From Anastatus disparis (lineage: Eukaryota > Arthropoda > Insecta > Hymenoptera > Eupelmidae), in contig JAFFSR010000249.1 in assembly GCA_017163975.1 (NCBI GenBank), positions 4,711,001 through 4,775,000 of the forward strand: a stretch of DNA of 64,000 nt, read 5' to 3'. Positions 29,761-43,669 of the stretch are shown here, one piece after another (positions within the stretch are counted from its first letter, which is position 1; each line of letters begins with the position of its first letter). The translations under genes and the position numbers were made by a program. Under the pieces are notes generated by a model that worked only from the letters and a program-made list of their open reading frames with translations, was not told the DNA's origin and made no database searches.

Positions 29761-30299
29761 TTTTCTAAAAACCACTTTTTTCGACTCCCTGAGTACACAT
29801 ATGCACAAATTAGTAAACAAATAATTTTTTTATCGATACAATGCTTTCTCTACACGGATGGCAGGAAGTACTTTTCAACAAAATTTTTTGGTGATGAGAA
29901 ATTCCTCTGTGGTTACTTTCATAATATTTTTCTTAATCATTTGCCGCTGAACGAAAAATCGTAGCTGTTCCTTTTCGCGAAATATAGTTATTTTTGTATA
30001 TATAATATACATTTATATATCATACATTTGTTAACATTAATTATTTATTAAAATAATTGATACAAATAAAATAAAATGAATAACTTAAAAATAAGTCTAC
30101 AAAAACTTACAATATCAATTAAATATAGGTCAATAAAGTTAAATACACTACTTTATTTCATATTTTTATTCTTACAAATTTTTTTTTCCTATTTTTTTTT
30201 ACATTTTTTTTACATTTTTTATTAATTTTTTTTTATTCGGAAATATAAACAACAGCTAGCTCACTAAAATATGTATTAAAAAAAATTATTATATTATTA

Positions 30300-31890
30300 T
30301 CTCTCTATATTATTAAAAATATATCGCCGCTGTCGGCGCTGTCGCCGTTTGAAATACGCCGCTCATTTTTGGCTCCTAATTTTTATTTAAAATTTAGTTA
30401 AAATTCAGCTAAAATTCAGCTAAAAGTCAGCTAAAATTTATCTAAAATCAGCTAAAAATCAGCTAAAATTTAGATGAATTTAGCCATAATTTAGCTAAAA
30501 GCAAGCTCAAAGTCGGCAAAAAGTTACCTATAAGTTAGTTATAAGTTAGCTAAAAGTTAGCTAAAAATCAGTTAAAAGTTAGCTCAATTTAGATGTATTT
30601 AGCTGTAATTTAGCTAAAAGCTAGCTATATCTCTCTATATTATAAAAAGATTCCGCCGCCGTCGTTGCCGCTGTGTGTAAGAATTCGATTTGTCCTTGGT
30701 TAGCTAGAATTTAGCTGGAATCTAACTGAAATTTCGCTAAAAGTTAGTTAAAAATTAGCTAAAAGGTAGCTAAAAGTTAGCTTAAAGTTAGCTAAAGTCA
30801 GATAAAATTACATAAAAGTTAACTACATCAAATCAAAAGTTAGCTAAATTTAATGTGAAAATTAGCTAAATTCACGCAAAATTTAGATGGAAATTAGCTG
30901 AAATTCAGCTAACAGTTAGCTAAAATTTATAGTAATTTCAAGCAATTTTAGAATATTGATTTGTTTTTAACTGAATTTTAGCTGTATTTTAGATCTATTT
31001 ATATTCTATACTCTCTATTCGGCGATATACTATTGAAAGTATATCGCCGCTGTCATCGCTGTTATCGTCAGAAATGTGCCCCTTATTTTTGGACCTACAT
31101 TACAGCGTTAAATTTAGCTGGATTTAAGCTTGTAATTAGCTAGGAAATAACTAAATTAAGCTATATTTGAGCTTCAAAATAACTGAAAATTAGCTGATTT
31201 CAAGCTTGTAGTCAACTTGGTAACAGCTAATTTTAAGTTTTGTATATAACGATATATGATAACCTATAAGTTTAAGATTTATAATAGATGAAAAATAGGT
31301 AACAATATTTTTTTCACAATTAGCTAATTATCCTGTAATCATCGTGAAGTTTATTCATATAAATAATTATTAATTTTACGATTTTATTTAAAGTATAGGG
31401 TTGAAAATATTATTTTGAAAAAGCTAAATTGAAGTTTAATAATCAAATAATAAGATTTAAATTTCGTTAAGTCAAAATCAATGTCTAACACTTAAATATA
31501 GATTTTATAAATTAAATTAAATTTCTATTTAATTTTGTAAAAAAAACACCGACATTACAGTTTTCCAAATTTTTTATTCTTAATCCAAAAATGTTTCAAA
31601 TATCTATTACTGCCTTCCATTTTTAGTTCATTGTAAAACTATCAAATATAAAACTATCACTATATTCAGTTCATTATAAAAGTATCAAATAAAATCTCTA
31701 TAATTAAATTATTAAATCAAGTGTACTTATTCACTGTCTGCCTGTATCTACTTAGCATAATCATAGTAAGATTATTACAATTATATTTCTATATATTTCC
31801 TTCAAAATTGCGAATTCTTGGATATTTTTTTAAAATTATAAAAGCAAGATGGGGGTTGGCGCGCTTGCGCGCAGGGGTCATGCCCCCTAG
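30300..31890 (+). mobile_element. Helitron-like non-autonomous element
   Basis: It begins TCTCTCTATATTATTAAAAA after an A and ends CCCCCTAG before a T, with GC-rich hairpins (GCGCGC-TT-GCGCGC and GGGG-TCATG-CCCC) just before the end, as Helitrons do. The body is a degenerate repeat of TAGCTAAAA-type 10-mers with three islands of ATCGCCGCTGTC near 30312, 30650 and 31040. A second TC start at 30630 suggests nesting or an internal duplication. No Rep/helicase ORF. Confidence 0.55.
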
Positions 31891-33672
31891 TATTATTAAA
31901 ATAAAACATTATTATAAAAAATGTTTATATATAATTATTCAAAAAAATATTACATTATTAAATTATTAATAATTCTTTTTCATTCTCACTATTTCTACTA
32001 TACATACATTTGTTTACTTGTATAAATGTATGTTTGCGTGTATGAATGTCTGTCTGAATGTTTGTGTAGGATTCAAAAAGGTGTAACGAATTTCTTATTT
32101 ATACAGTAATACATTTTATATGCTTTGAGCACTTTTCATTCATTTTCTTCCTTAGAGATTTCTTTTTATTCTTCCTCACTTGTCATCCATCACACACATC
32201 ACTCTTCGCACCTCTCTATTCTACTCCTCCTCATATCTTCTCTTTCTCCACAATCTATCCTAAATAGATCTTTCCATTGCATGCCACTCATTTTTCTCTT
32301 GCTTTTTTGCTCCTCCATGTCTCGTCCTTTCTCTCTTATCCTTTTCTCTCCTTGCTCTTTCTTATTTCTCCCAATTCATTAAAGGTTCGTCAACTATGAT
32401 ACCTCTCTCCATTCAACCTCTTCTAAATTTTTTAAAAATCAGGTTCCTTTCCTCCTTATCTTCAAAAATCAGCCATTTCGCATTTGATCCTTCCCTCAGC
32501 ATCTCTAGTACCCAGTTAACGTTTCCTACTCCTTTCTCTATTCATTCTTCCAATTCTTTTATGTCCTTTTCTTCTTTTTTCACTATCAACAATCTTTCTT
32601 TACCATACATCCTTATCATTTCTGTTAAACTCTCCCCTTTTTTAACACTTTTACTATCTTCTTCCTCTTCTTCATTCACACTCACACTCTCTTCTCCTTC
32701 ACTTACTTTTATTTCTGTCTCCTCTCCTCCATCCTCACTTACTTTCTCTATATCATCGATTTTCTTTTTAATTTCTTTATCTGTAGCTTTCTTACTTCAT
32801 TCTCCTTGATTAAGTCGTTCACTATTTCCTCTTACTCCTTTATCTCTTCTCCTTTCTCTTCAAGTTTTCTTAACCTTTCCTTAACCTTTTCACACTATTC
32901 TTTATTCTTTTCAACTTTTCTGCTCACCTTCTTTACACTTTCTTTTACCATCTTAATACTCCTTTCTACACTCTTTACTTTTTTGACACTATTATATTTA
33001 CCGCTTATATTTAACCTTTTTCTCTTTTTTATTATTTATATCTTTCTTCTTATGCCTTCCAACTCTACTGTATCTATCCCTGTCTCTACCAATGTTCTTT
33101 TCTCCTTACCACGTGCTCCTAATTTTTACCTAACGTTACCTTGCTATTCGTATCCTTTTCTATCACTGCTGCAAACTTAAATTTCTTTCCGTAACATATC
33201 TCTATGCTCTTCTATCTCCCTATAAACCTATCGTGCCTCCTTACTTTACACTACCAATCATCTTGAATCTTTGCAAACAAATTTCTCTATTTTCTTCTCT
33301 CTTTTCTTTCTCATTATTTGACTTCTACTATAAGTTTAATAAGATTTATTTTATTCTCCTCACTCATTCCTTATCCATACTGCTTTCTTCTCCTGTCCTA
33401 GTCTCATTTTTGTTAATTTCTTTCTCTTTTTCTTTTCTTTTCCATAGTACTCAATTTAGAATAGCCTCTCTACCTTTCACTTCTGTTAAACATTTAATCC
33501 CATTTCTCTCCTTGTATTTTGTGACTTCACATTCTTCTATTATATGCTTCATAGTCTTCATTTCCTTCTTGCGCGCTCTACATAGTCTCTCCTCTCTCCT
33601 CATTCAATCCCTGTTAGCATTGCATTCATTACCCATCCTGAACCTTGCAATTTTTTAAAATCTTTTCCTCTT

Positions 33673-36600
33673 TCACTTCTGCTGCCTATTAGATAGCTTT
33701 GTCCTTCCGTCCATCCATTTGCAATAATCCTCACTTCCTTAGCATATTTTCATTTCCATTTTCCCCTATATCTCTGCCCATTCAATTTCTTTGCTTTTCT
33801 CTACTATCTCTTTTACTATCTCTTCCTCATTGCACAATCTTCTATGATAATCCTTGAAAGATATCCCTCTTTTTTCTAGACATCTCCTTTTCACACCATC
33901 CCTTTTTGATTTTCTTCCCATATTTTCATTTACTCCTATTTTTCCTTTTTGTCTTTTTGTGTTTTCCATCACTTCCTCTCTTTCACACTCCTTGTTGCAC
34001 TCTATCCAGCAATTTTTAACCAGTAAACCTTCCTTTTTTCCATGTAGCTTTATGTCAAATTTGACTGCTATTCTGAGTGCATTGATCTCCGTGCTATACC
34101 TCTTCGTTTCAATCCTTATAACATAGTCCGGCGTAGATCTTTCCAAGCCTAATACCAATTTGATATATTTCTTTTGAATTCTTCTTATCTCCTCCCACCT
34201 TTGCCACCTCCACAATTCTGCTCCGTACAAAACCATGCTCTCTATCGTTGCCTCAAATATCTTCATCCTATTTTTCCAATCATTTCTGAACAATCTCTCT
34301 CCAATGCTCCATATCCTGCCCAATATTGCGTTCGCCTGTCTTTTTACCTCTTTTACATGCTCTGTGAGACTTCTATTTCCATCTCTGTATCATAAATTCT
34401 AAATAATTGTATACATTTACTTCTGCAATTTCTCTGCTATTCCACGTGTATTTTTTCATGCTTCTTCTTCCTCTAGCCTTCCTTTACTTCTATTACCTTT
34501 GACTTTTCAACGTTTAATTCCAATCCTTATTGTGCTATAAATTTCTTAAATCTCTTCAGCATGCTTCTCATTTCACTACCATCCTTTACCAACAGTACAA
34601 TATCATCTGCATACACCAGACAGTATACATTTCTTTTTCCAATTTCGATACCTCCTATCTGTCCTTCTTTTAGTTTTTCTTCTAATCCTGCAAGTGCAAT
34701 GTTGAACAGTAACGAGCTCAGTGGGCACCCTTGCCTTACACCTTCCTCTACTTCAAACTCCTCTGTATAATTTTTCTTTATTCTTATCCTTGCATAAGCA
34801 CATTTATAAATTTCTTCAATTCTTCTTCTCTTAACCCTGAGCTAATACCTATTTTTCTCATTTCGCTCCATATCGCTCTTCTTTTAATCCTATCAAAAGC
34901 TGCCTTCAAGTCAACAAAAAATAGCACGGCCTTACCTTTCAATTCCTGCCAATCCTTCGCAATTTGTCTATCCATAATTGTCTTTAAGCAGTAAATACTC
35001 TCCATTGTACCCATTCCTTTCCTAAATCCAAATTGCGTATCGCTCAGGCTCTCCATTTCCTCTATATCCTTTTCTGCCTTTTTTTTATTATCTTTGCGTA
35101 TATTTTGTATCCTGTATCCATCAGTGTTATTCCTGTATAGTTTTCTGCTTTTTTATTATCTCCTTTTTTAAAGATAAGTGTAATCACCCCTGTTCTCCAT
35201 TCCTTTGGCAGTCCTTCGCCTCTCCATATTCTACTTAATATTCTAAACAAACTCTCCTCCATTGATTCTCCTCCTTCTAGCCATGCTTCGTTGGGTATAG
35301 TGTCTGATCCAGGAGCTTTTCCCCTTTTTTAAACTTCTGATTACGTTACGAATTCCTTCTCTCGTTATCCCCGCATCCTCATCATCTTTATCTGTTACCT
35401 CTTCACCATGTTCCTCTGTTATCTTATCCTCTGCTCTCTCTCTCTTTCATCTCTCTTTTCTTCAATATTTTTCTTTTAAGAAATTCCTTATATTTTTTCT
35501 TTCCATAACATATTCCTTTCTATTTGCGTCCCCTCCCATAACTTCTTCCAATTTTCTTTTTAGCTTGTATTTTCTTTCTACACACTCTACATCCCACCAT
35601 TCCTCTGTGTCGTTTTCTCTACTGTAACCTAATAGCCTCCTCGTCAATGATCCTTTTATGTTCTCCTTCAACTCTTTCCATGTATCTACCACACCTTTTT
35701 GATTCATTTTATTTTTATATACTTCTATGTTTTTCTCTCCCCATACAAAACCGCATTTTTTCTCCTTTTCTTCTTTTTCTATATTCTTTACTTTCATCTT
35801 AATTTCACACACTATCGGCATATGGTCTGACAGTTCACACTTTTCAATCTTTATTCCTATCATATTCTCCTCTATCTTTTCATTAAAAATTATGCAATCA
35901 ATCCCTGACATGCCAACTCCACTCACAAATGTCCATTCAACATCCTCATCGCCCTTTATACACCCATTACATATACTCATCCCTTGCTCCCTCAGCCATT
36001 CAATTAGTTCTTCACCTTCTCTATTACAGATTTTGTCTTTAGACTTTCACACCTTTCTGTTGTCACTTATATCTTCTAGTCCTCCTTCTTCAGCTGCTCT
36101 AGCATTCCAATCACCTAATAGTACTATATTTTTATCTTTGTGTTCTTCCACTACGTTTTCTAAAACTTCCATATTTTTGCTCCTTGTTTCTCTCATACAT
36201 ACACAGGCTATGATATGATTAACCTTTCACAGCCTGATACAACCTTACACCATATTACTTCTTCTGATTCATTTCTTCCCCATTCCACCTCCATACCGCT
36301 TTCTTTTTTAACCGCTAGTAAGATCCCACCTCTCGGTCTGCCTCTCTTCTTATCTCTTTTCGCCCACCTTACCTCATATATAAAATCCTTTAGTATTTCA
36401 TCCAAATACACCTTTCCCTTCTCTTCTAGCCACGTTTCTTGAGTACAGATGATCTCAAGCTTGGCTATTTCCTTCTCCACCTCCTTTTTCTTTTTAAACA
36501 TACCTGCCACGTTCCATGATAAGTGCATTAAAAATTCCTTTATCTCATTGTTTCTTATGTCATTCTTGCTTTTTCTTTCATTTCTCCATTTCCTCCAATC

Positions 36601-36700
36601 CCTCCGATTCAATTGCCGCCTTCCCTTTCCGAAATCATTTTTCTACTCTCTCATTCCAGAACCACCTTTCCTCTTCTTCTTCTAATCTGTTAAAAATATT
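33673..36700 (-). pseudogene. LINE ORF2: endonuclease and reverse transcriptase, fragmented
   Basis: Pieces in 5' to 3' order: endonuclease start (36208-36612, SWNVAGM, then ICTQETWLEE with the catalytic Glu), endonuclease end (35462-35980, LSDHMPIVCE with the SDH motif), RT fingers/palm (35062-35262, LPKEWRTGVITLIFKKGD and YTGITLMDTGYKIYAK), and RT (34784-35056, FGFRKGMGTMESIY, then FFVDLKAAFDRI). The YADD catalytic motif (CLVYADDIVLL) is at about 34590-34620 outside any long frame. A C-terminal piece (33766-34323) has the typical RNDWKNRMKIFEATIESMVLYG block. At least five frame changes make it a pseudogene. Confidence 0.85.
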
Positions 36701-36845
36701 TTAACTTTTTTCTCTTTGCCTTTTAGCTCTTCAGCTTTACTCCTTATGAAGTACCTGCTCCTTCTCTCTCTCCATGTCGGATCGTTCTCCAAGTACGTCG
36801 AGGATCCTTTTAGTTTTTCTTATTCTCCATGGTTCTTTGCTTGGT

Positions 36846-37764
36846 TTACCAGTCTTCACATTGTAGTCCCACCATAATTTCCTTACCTTGTATCTTCCAA
36901 ACCTTTTTAATTTTCCCCTTTACTTCTGTATTCTCTTCGGTCCAATTTTCCATCTTCTCTTTGTTATCCATTAAAGCTGGGTTTTCTCCTTCAGCAATGA
37001 TGTTATTTTTCCTTTTCCTTCTTTTCTCTATCTCAGCAATCCATAAAACCTCCTTATCTTCTTTTGTTCTAATTCCCTTACCACCATTTGTTAGTTGTCT
37101 CTCTATCTTCTCCTCTCCTGTTTTCATACTTCTTTCTATTTCCTCTAACTTCTTTTTGTTCTCCTCCACTTCCTTCTTGATCTTTATCAGCTCTGTGTTC
37201 TCTTTTTCTTCCCATATCCTTCTCTCATCTTCTCTCTCTACTAATTTCTCATGATTGTGCCTGTTTCTTTCTATATCTTTTTTCCTCTCTTCTTCCATTT
37301 CATATATTTTACCATTTAGCCTTTCCTCTACACATTTAATCTCTTTCCTTAGGCCATCCTTGAACCCTCCTACATTCTTTCTTATTTCTTCTCTGAATTT
37401 CCTACTCTCTGCCTCCATACTATTTAGTTTCTCTAATATTTTTCTAATTTTCTCAATTTCCATACTGTCCTCCGATCTTTCAATTATTGTTTTCTCTAAT
37501 TCTTCTTCCTTATTATCGCTCAACCTTACTATCACCGAACTCCTTTACTGCTTTTTTCTCTCTTTATCCTCTGGACTTCCTCTTGCTCTTTTCTTACTTT
37601 TTCCTTCCTCTGATCCTGAACTTTCGCCTTCCCTATTGTTCTTTTCTTGCCTTCCTTCTTAATTTTCTCCTCTTTTAGTTTCCATTTTTCTCTCTCCTTA
37701 TAATAATCTCGTTATCCTTGCCGTCAGTCTTTATAAATCTTACTCCTCCTTTCTTATCTGTCAT
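36846..37764 (-). pseudogene. LINE ORF1: Lys/Glu-rich coiled-coil protein
   Basis: ATG is at 37764 (MTDKKGGVRFIKTDGKDNEI), then frame changes near 37690 and 37540 lead to a 229-residue Glu/Lys/Arg-rich heptad region (36846-37535, for example KIRKILEKLNSMEAESRKF). Such ORF1 proteins trimerise and bind element RNA. No zinc knuckle is seen. The first stretch lies in another frame, so the gene is broken. Confidence 0.65.
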
Positions 37765-38511
37765 TCTTTCTCTCCTCCTTCTGTCCCTATCTTCTCTCTC
37801 TCTCTCTACTTGTATCTCCTAACCTCAAATACTGCTTACTTTTTTGCCTTAAAATCCCCTTTCCACCTATCACTTTTACATTCAAATTTATCATACAACC
37901 TATTCCTTTCACACTTTTCAATCCTTTTATACACCCTTATCCTATAAAATACCCTTTTTTCACACACACTATTACGCTCTCACACCACAAAAATATTCAG
38001 CTCCTTTACCATAGGGCAGCCATATTAGCCATCTATTATTAAATTAATATTATATTATTATATTAATTTATTAAAATATTTATTTATTATATTTAACAGT
38101 TACCTCACTAAAATATTTATTTTCAAAAATTAATAGTGTTCATAAATGTATACTATATGAGTTAAACTATTTTTTTTTTAAATAGCTATATCTCGCGAAA
38201 AGGAACAGTCACGATTTTCTGTTTAGCGGAAAATGATTGAGAAAAATATCACGAAAATTATCGCGGAGGAATTTCTTATCACCAAAAAATTTTGTTGAAA
38301 AGTACTTCCGGCCACCTGTGTTTATGAGAGAGCAAAAAGGCTAAAATATTTACAATTACATTAGAGGAGTTCAAACACCAAGAATTATGAAAATTTAAAA
38401 AAAAAAAACGATTACAAGAATTCAATAAATTCAAACGAGATTTGACAAAAAAAAAAATTAAAGAAAAAGATGAAGAAAAAAAAGAAAAGAGTAGACAAAA
38501 AAAAATCAAAC

Positions 38512-38794
38512 TTAAGAGCAGATCGAGTATATCTGTCCTTTTCTAATCAAAGAATTAATTTTTTTACAAAAACTAATAATTTCAGCAAAAAATGAAGAAA
38601 AAGCCCCATCTCGTATCAGAAAAAGCAAAATTTTCTTTGATTAGAAAGAATTAATTTTATTGCTTCGTTTTCAAGAAAACCTTGAAAAGCCAAATTGTTC
38701 ACCATAACCTCTATGTTTTAAGTTTTTCATTAGTTTTTGTAACAAAATCAATTCTTCGACTAGAAAAGGACAGATATACTTGACCTGCTCTTAA
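38512..38794. mobile_element. TTAA-flanked foldback MITE, family A (second copy)
   Basis: It starts TTAAGAGCAGATCGAG and ends GACCTGCTCTTAA. The interior shares ATATCTGTCCTTTTCTAATC and the long AT-rich middle with 27977-28364. Confidence 0.8.
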
Positions 38795-40613
38795 GGAGGC
38801 TCATCAAGCTAGAACCGTATCATGTTTTGAGCACCTTGGTGGTATTTGTATTATTGCAAATTTTAATAGATGAATACACTCTATGTTTCTAAAATATTAT
38901 TATTATCATTTCAAGAACAAAAATCATTGCAAAAATATATGCTAAAAAAAAAATTTTTTTCTTGAAAAGCTCTTGTGACTATTTACTTAAACACGGCACT
39001 ATACAGCGAACTTCGTAATATGTATACACGCACTCTGAGCATCTTAGCATTATCACGCATGCGCAGTATATACCAGCTGATTCTTTCGATTACGTTAATC
39101 AAATATTTTCAACTTTTACACTTAATTTCTCTTTATCTTGATGGCTTACCTTCTTCTTTCTTAATTGCATTGTAATCCTTATTAAAAAATCTATATCCCT
39201 CTAATTTTTTATAAAAAATCTCTGCGTAGAGATTTAATTACGATAACATTTGTAGTTCCATCATGCGTTTTTCACATAAGGCCTGTGTATAAGAACCATG
39301 ATTTGACGCATTGATTTCTTTAAATTTTGATGACTTACCCTATATTTTTTTTAAGCAACGAAAAGATGAAAGGTCAATGAATATTTTTTTAAAGTTTCAT
39401 AAAAATCCATTCAATTTAGAAAATAACATTGGAAACTGTGGAGCCTCATTAAACGAGAAACAAGACATTGATAAAAAAAAAGTATGAATGTGATATTGAA
39501 AATATATTAAAAAGTAAGGCCTAGTCACTAGATTAAAAAAAATGTTAATACTAGTACTGGTAGAAAAAAAGTCAAAATGACTACTGAAAGAAAAGTATTA
39601 CAAAATATTAATATAAATACCTAAAGTAAATATAAGTAGCATAAATATTTATAAAGTTAAGTTAATTTTAAATGATTTATAAATTGGTTAATTAATGTTA
39701 ATCTCAAGTGATTAAAAATGTGATACTAACTTTTAAAAACACGATAATGTTACTTATAAAAATAATTACAAAGTATTTATTTTTAATAAATGAAAGAATA
39801 TTTGGACTCTTTTCGTTACTTTTAAATGTAAAATAAAAATATTAAAACCATATTTTATCATTCTTAATTTATTATAAAACACCTAATTCATTAAAATCAA
39901 AATTTTTTTATGGTAAGTTACAATTATTAACGATGTTTTGCATACTGGACATTTATTGGCCTGTGCGCGGTCATTAAAGGGATTAAAGCGGTCTTTCTCT
40001 GGGCTTTTTGCATATTTTTTATTTTTTATTCTAATATAAAAAGAGAACAACACTTTTCACACTTTTAACAATCAATATTGAAAATATAGATGTATATAGT
40101 CATATTTTCAAATTTATTTTTAATTTTACATGCACTTTTTCTTTTTCATACAGCTATAAATGTAGCAATTTCACAATGTGGTCTTTCCTTGGTTAGTTTA
40201 CGATAATGCTAATATATTTTCTGAAAGAGAGAATGCGAAAAATAGTCGCAGTATTTCTTTTTCTTTCGCCAAACAAATATTTTCCAAATTCTCTTTTGAA
40301 ATTCTTATATTATTTTAGAAACGTGTGCTAAAAGTCTTTTATTACAGTACCCAAAACCATCTATGAGTTTTATCATAAAGCTTCGAGTGAATTTGTATCT
40401 ATAACTATTTTTATATGGCTTAATGAGGGCTACTATTTATTGACTACCCTTACGGTAATTATTACGTATTTATCGAAAATAGATAGAAAATAGAAACGGA
40501 AAAAATGTTTTTGTGTCATTGTTTAAGGGTCCAATTTTTTACCTGCTTGCCGGCTGGTGGCTCGTTTCTTTGGCACGTATTTCTCCTTGCTTTACGGCTT
40601 AACTGCTGCACTT
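38795..40613. other. AT-rich stretch without recognised feature
   Basis: No coding region, RNA gene or clear repeat seen. A 66-codon plus-strand frame (38975-39175) has no recognisable similarity. Confidence 0.5.
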
Positions 40614-41278
40614 ACTAGGAGAATATCACAACTCCAGATTACGGATTTTGCTCAAACTTTGGGATAAGTTTTCAGAGAACAAAATATGGAAAAAGTTAAT
40701 GTTATAGTCACAAACGCTCAATATTTTCTTGGTTACAAACAATTAAAGAAAATCAACTAAAAAAGTTACTAGATTTTGAAACGTTTATAGTTTCTTAGCA
40801 TCAATAGCTAGAAGCTTGAAACTTTTTTAATTAAGAGCTGAGCTCAAATCCTTTCAAAATAGTTGTTATAGTATATCAAAATATTATTCTTTCCCAAAAT
40901 GATAACGTAATAAAGATTGGATCTAATTTTAGCTTTTGTTATTAATTAATGTTTTAAAAAGAAAATTTAGATCCAATCTTTATTACGCTATAACTTTGGG
41001 AAAAAATAATGTTTTGATATGCTATAACTACTATTTAGAGCTTTGAGCTCAACTTTCATTTAAAAAAAAATTTCAAGCCTCTAGCTATTAATGCTAAAGA
41101 ACTATATGCGTTTGAAAATCTAGTAACTTTTCTATTATTTTCTGCAATTGCTTGAAATTAGAGAAATATTAAGTGTTTGAGACTATAACATTAGCTTTTT
41201 TTATATTTTTTCATTTGAAAACTTATCTCAATGTTTTAACAAAATCTGTGACGAATGAAGTTGTGATACTCTTCTAGT
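40614..41278. repeat. Palindromic (foldback) element, ~665 bp
   Basis: 40614-40940 is the reverse complement of 40955-41278 with moderate divergence. It begins ACTAGGAGAATATCACAACT and ends with the complement. No coding capacity. Confidence 0.78.
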
Positions 41279-42512
41279 TAATTGAAAATGTACTTTTATG
41301 TTGAATAAAGAGAGAAGAAGAAAAACATTTTATCTTTTGAAAAATTTTCATCGAAATAGACAATGAAAGAAACAACTACTTTTCTCCTTTTTTAGTTTAA
41401 AATTAAATAAGTACAATCTCTTTTTTATTATTATTATTTTTTAAAATTTACTACGCATGGTTTTTCTTTTTCTAACTACGAATACTCCTTTCGACGGGTC
41501 GTGAATGCCAACCGCTAAACGCATCAGTGCGTTAAGCGCACAAAGCGACAAAAATTCCGTTTTTTCTATTTTTTTCAAATAAAACATAATTTTTATCATC
41601 CTTTTGCCAGTTTGTCCAACGCAAGAGCGCCAAGTCTGAAGGCTGGTTTTAAGGGTTGTAGAAATATCTAAAAAAATCGCCTTGTTACTATTTCTATTTT
41701 TTTTATCCAGAACAGTACGATAGATTTTACTAGGTGCTTTTTCATGAATAAAACGTTGTGGAATGGCAAATGTTTAAAAGGATAAAAAAAATTTCTTTTT
41801 GGTTGTTTTATGTATATGTAGGTAATAAAGAAAATCAAATAGACGAAGCAAAAATTCTTTTTTTAGCATAATTGAATTTATTATATTAGTAAATAACCTA
41901 CTCCGTACAATTAATTTCATTGTTTTTCAATTTTCGACATTAACAGGAAAAGTATTTTCAATAGTTACTGAGACATTACACTTTAGTTACAAATGATACA
42001 ATTTAAATTGACATTTTTCATTTATTTACTGTATTTGTAGAAATGAGAGAAAATTACTCTTATTAAATTTTAAGAAAAATCTGAAAATATTTCGACATGA
42101 ACATCACCTAGCTTCTAAACTAGAATCATTGTTAACCTTTATTTTGCATTTTATAAAGGACATAGCGAGATAACAATGTTAAGTCGGCTCGATCGGCAAA
42201 CCGTCCTCTAAAAAATGTCTTTTTTTTGGCATAAAAAACGAGGATCTAGAAAGTTTTTGCTCAAAATAACGATTTTTAAGCTCAGAATTCGATAAAACGT
42301 TAAAAACAATTTTTTGGCTACAACTTCCTCAATTTTCAACCGAAATGGACTTTTTTTTTTAATTGAAGGTTTTCTTGTGCTCTACAAGAATTGTTCTTTC
42401 AAAAACGAGAATTGCCGAAGAATTGAAGTAGTTATGATCATAAGAAATTTTTAAACATCCATTAAAAAAAAAACAAAAAATATAGTATCCTCCAAAAAAA
42501 ATATATGATGTA
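41279..42512. other. Stretch without recognised feature
   Basis: AT-rich with several poly(T) runs. Nothing coding or structured is recognised. Confidence 0.45.
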
Positions 42513-43639
42513 TGTTATGTCCGGTCACCTTAAATAGGTTTACTCGGACGTTATATTCAATCGTGAGATATTTCTTGTCTCGTATGCAGGGTAGAGGAGC
42601 CGAATCACTTACCTTTTTATGGGTTGGCTGCGTGGTCGTAGATAACTTAAATTTTTGTTGATTAGTGTTGAAATGTGGCGTGGTGCTCCCCTCTGCTTGC
42701 CTGCTTGTAGTTGGTTGGGTTGTTAAATAAATTATGACCAAGAACCAGTTAATTAAGATCTATTTATTGAGTTGAACTTTTTCACTAGCACGATTCGAAA
42801 AATATATTTTATAATTATATTCATAAAACTTTGATTTACAGTTCATAAACAAGTCGATTGTGCGATTACTAGCGAATATTTTTTTAATTATAATTTTTGA
42901 ATATTTGCGCAATTTGTTTATTTATTCTTATTGTTAAATTGATTAGTAAGCTGTAAGTTCAATCGCGCAGCTACGAAAAATTTTCAAAAAAAATGTCCTT
43001 TTTGTCCGTAGATCCGTTTATTATTTACGTACAGAATGTTGGAGGTTTATATTTGTTTTATTTAATTTAATCGTAAAAGAGGTGAGTCGCGCAGTTCCTT
43101 TTTTTGTTAAAATTCTCCTTTTTTATTTATTATTGGCACTTTGCGATTAAATTTTGCAGAAATATTTTAAACACAGTAAGTCGCGTATATTGAGAGATAA
43201 ACCAGCGAAAAAGAAAATAACTTGTTGATCTAAGCGCGTTCCGAACTTGCGTTGCTTGATTTCCTTTTTACGTAAAAGAAATCAATTTAAGAAGCAACAA
43301 CAAAAAAAACTATTAGCGTTTTAACCATTATGCTGAGGCAGCGTACACGGCGCGCGAACTTACTGCTTTTCTCTTAAGACTATTACAAGAAATTAAATTT
43401 ATTTTTTAATACAGTATATTCCTTATTACTAAAAGATTTATTTATTTATCTACTCATATGTATTTATTAATATTATTTAGGGAGAGAACTGCAAATAAAT
43501 ATGTTTATATGCATGCATAATGTATATGCGTATATATAATTATATATACGTACGCACATTTATATGTATAACAAAAGGTTAAAAAAAAATTAAAACGAAA
43601 AATGATTTTTCGTACATCCGTGATTATGCGGATGTAACA
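42513..43639 (-). repeat. 3' LTR
   Basis: 1127 bp. It lacks a ~240-bp segment present in the other LTR. The 96- and 78-codon frames found in both LTRs are repeats of the same noncoding sequence, not genes. Confidence 0.95.
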
Positions 43640-43648
43640 CCCCCACCG
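43640..43648 (-). promoter_or_regulatory. Polypurine tract
   Basis: On the sense strand GGTGGGGG immediately precedes the 3' LTR, in the place where plus-strand DNA priming occurs. Confidence 0.7.
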
Positions 43649-43669
43649 TGAAAACAAAGCAATAAGATT

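Larger units (their letters stand above)
31966..38034 (-). mobile_element. LINE (non-LTR retrotransposon), degenerate
   Basis: A minus-strand element flanked by the direct repeat ATTATTAAATTA (31954-31965 and 38035-38046). It has an ORF1 coiled-coil protein, an AP-type endonuclease and reverse transcriptase pieces in several frames. The sense strand is extremely purine-rich, so the plus strand shows many long pyrimidine-coded shadow ORFs. Frameshifts are many. It inserted within the composite element with inverted ends. Confidence 0.88.
29854..38321. mobile_element. Composite with ~140-bp inverted ends (29854-29996 / 38181-38321)
   Basis: The left arm (GGAAGTACTTTTCAACAAAA...CCTTTTCGCGAAATATAG) returns inverted at 38181-38321. 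The interior contains the Helitron-like element and the LINE as later insertions. No transposase for the outer element is seen, so it is probably a foldback element disrupted by younger insertions. Confidence 0.65.

Noticed and set aside
32125..37678. Many long plus-strand Ser/Leu/Phe-rich ORFs
   Set aside because: They are the pyrimidine-rich complement of the minus-strand LINE; no domain, and all overlap LINE coding pieces.
42451..42741. 96-codon minus-strand ORF repeated at 54940-55176
   Set aside because: Both lie in the LTRs and are copies of the same noncoding sequence.
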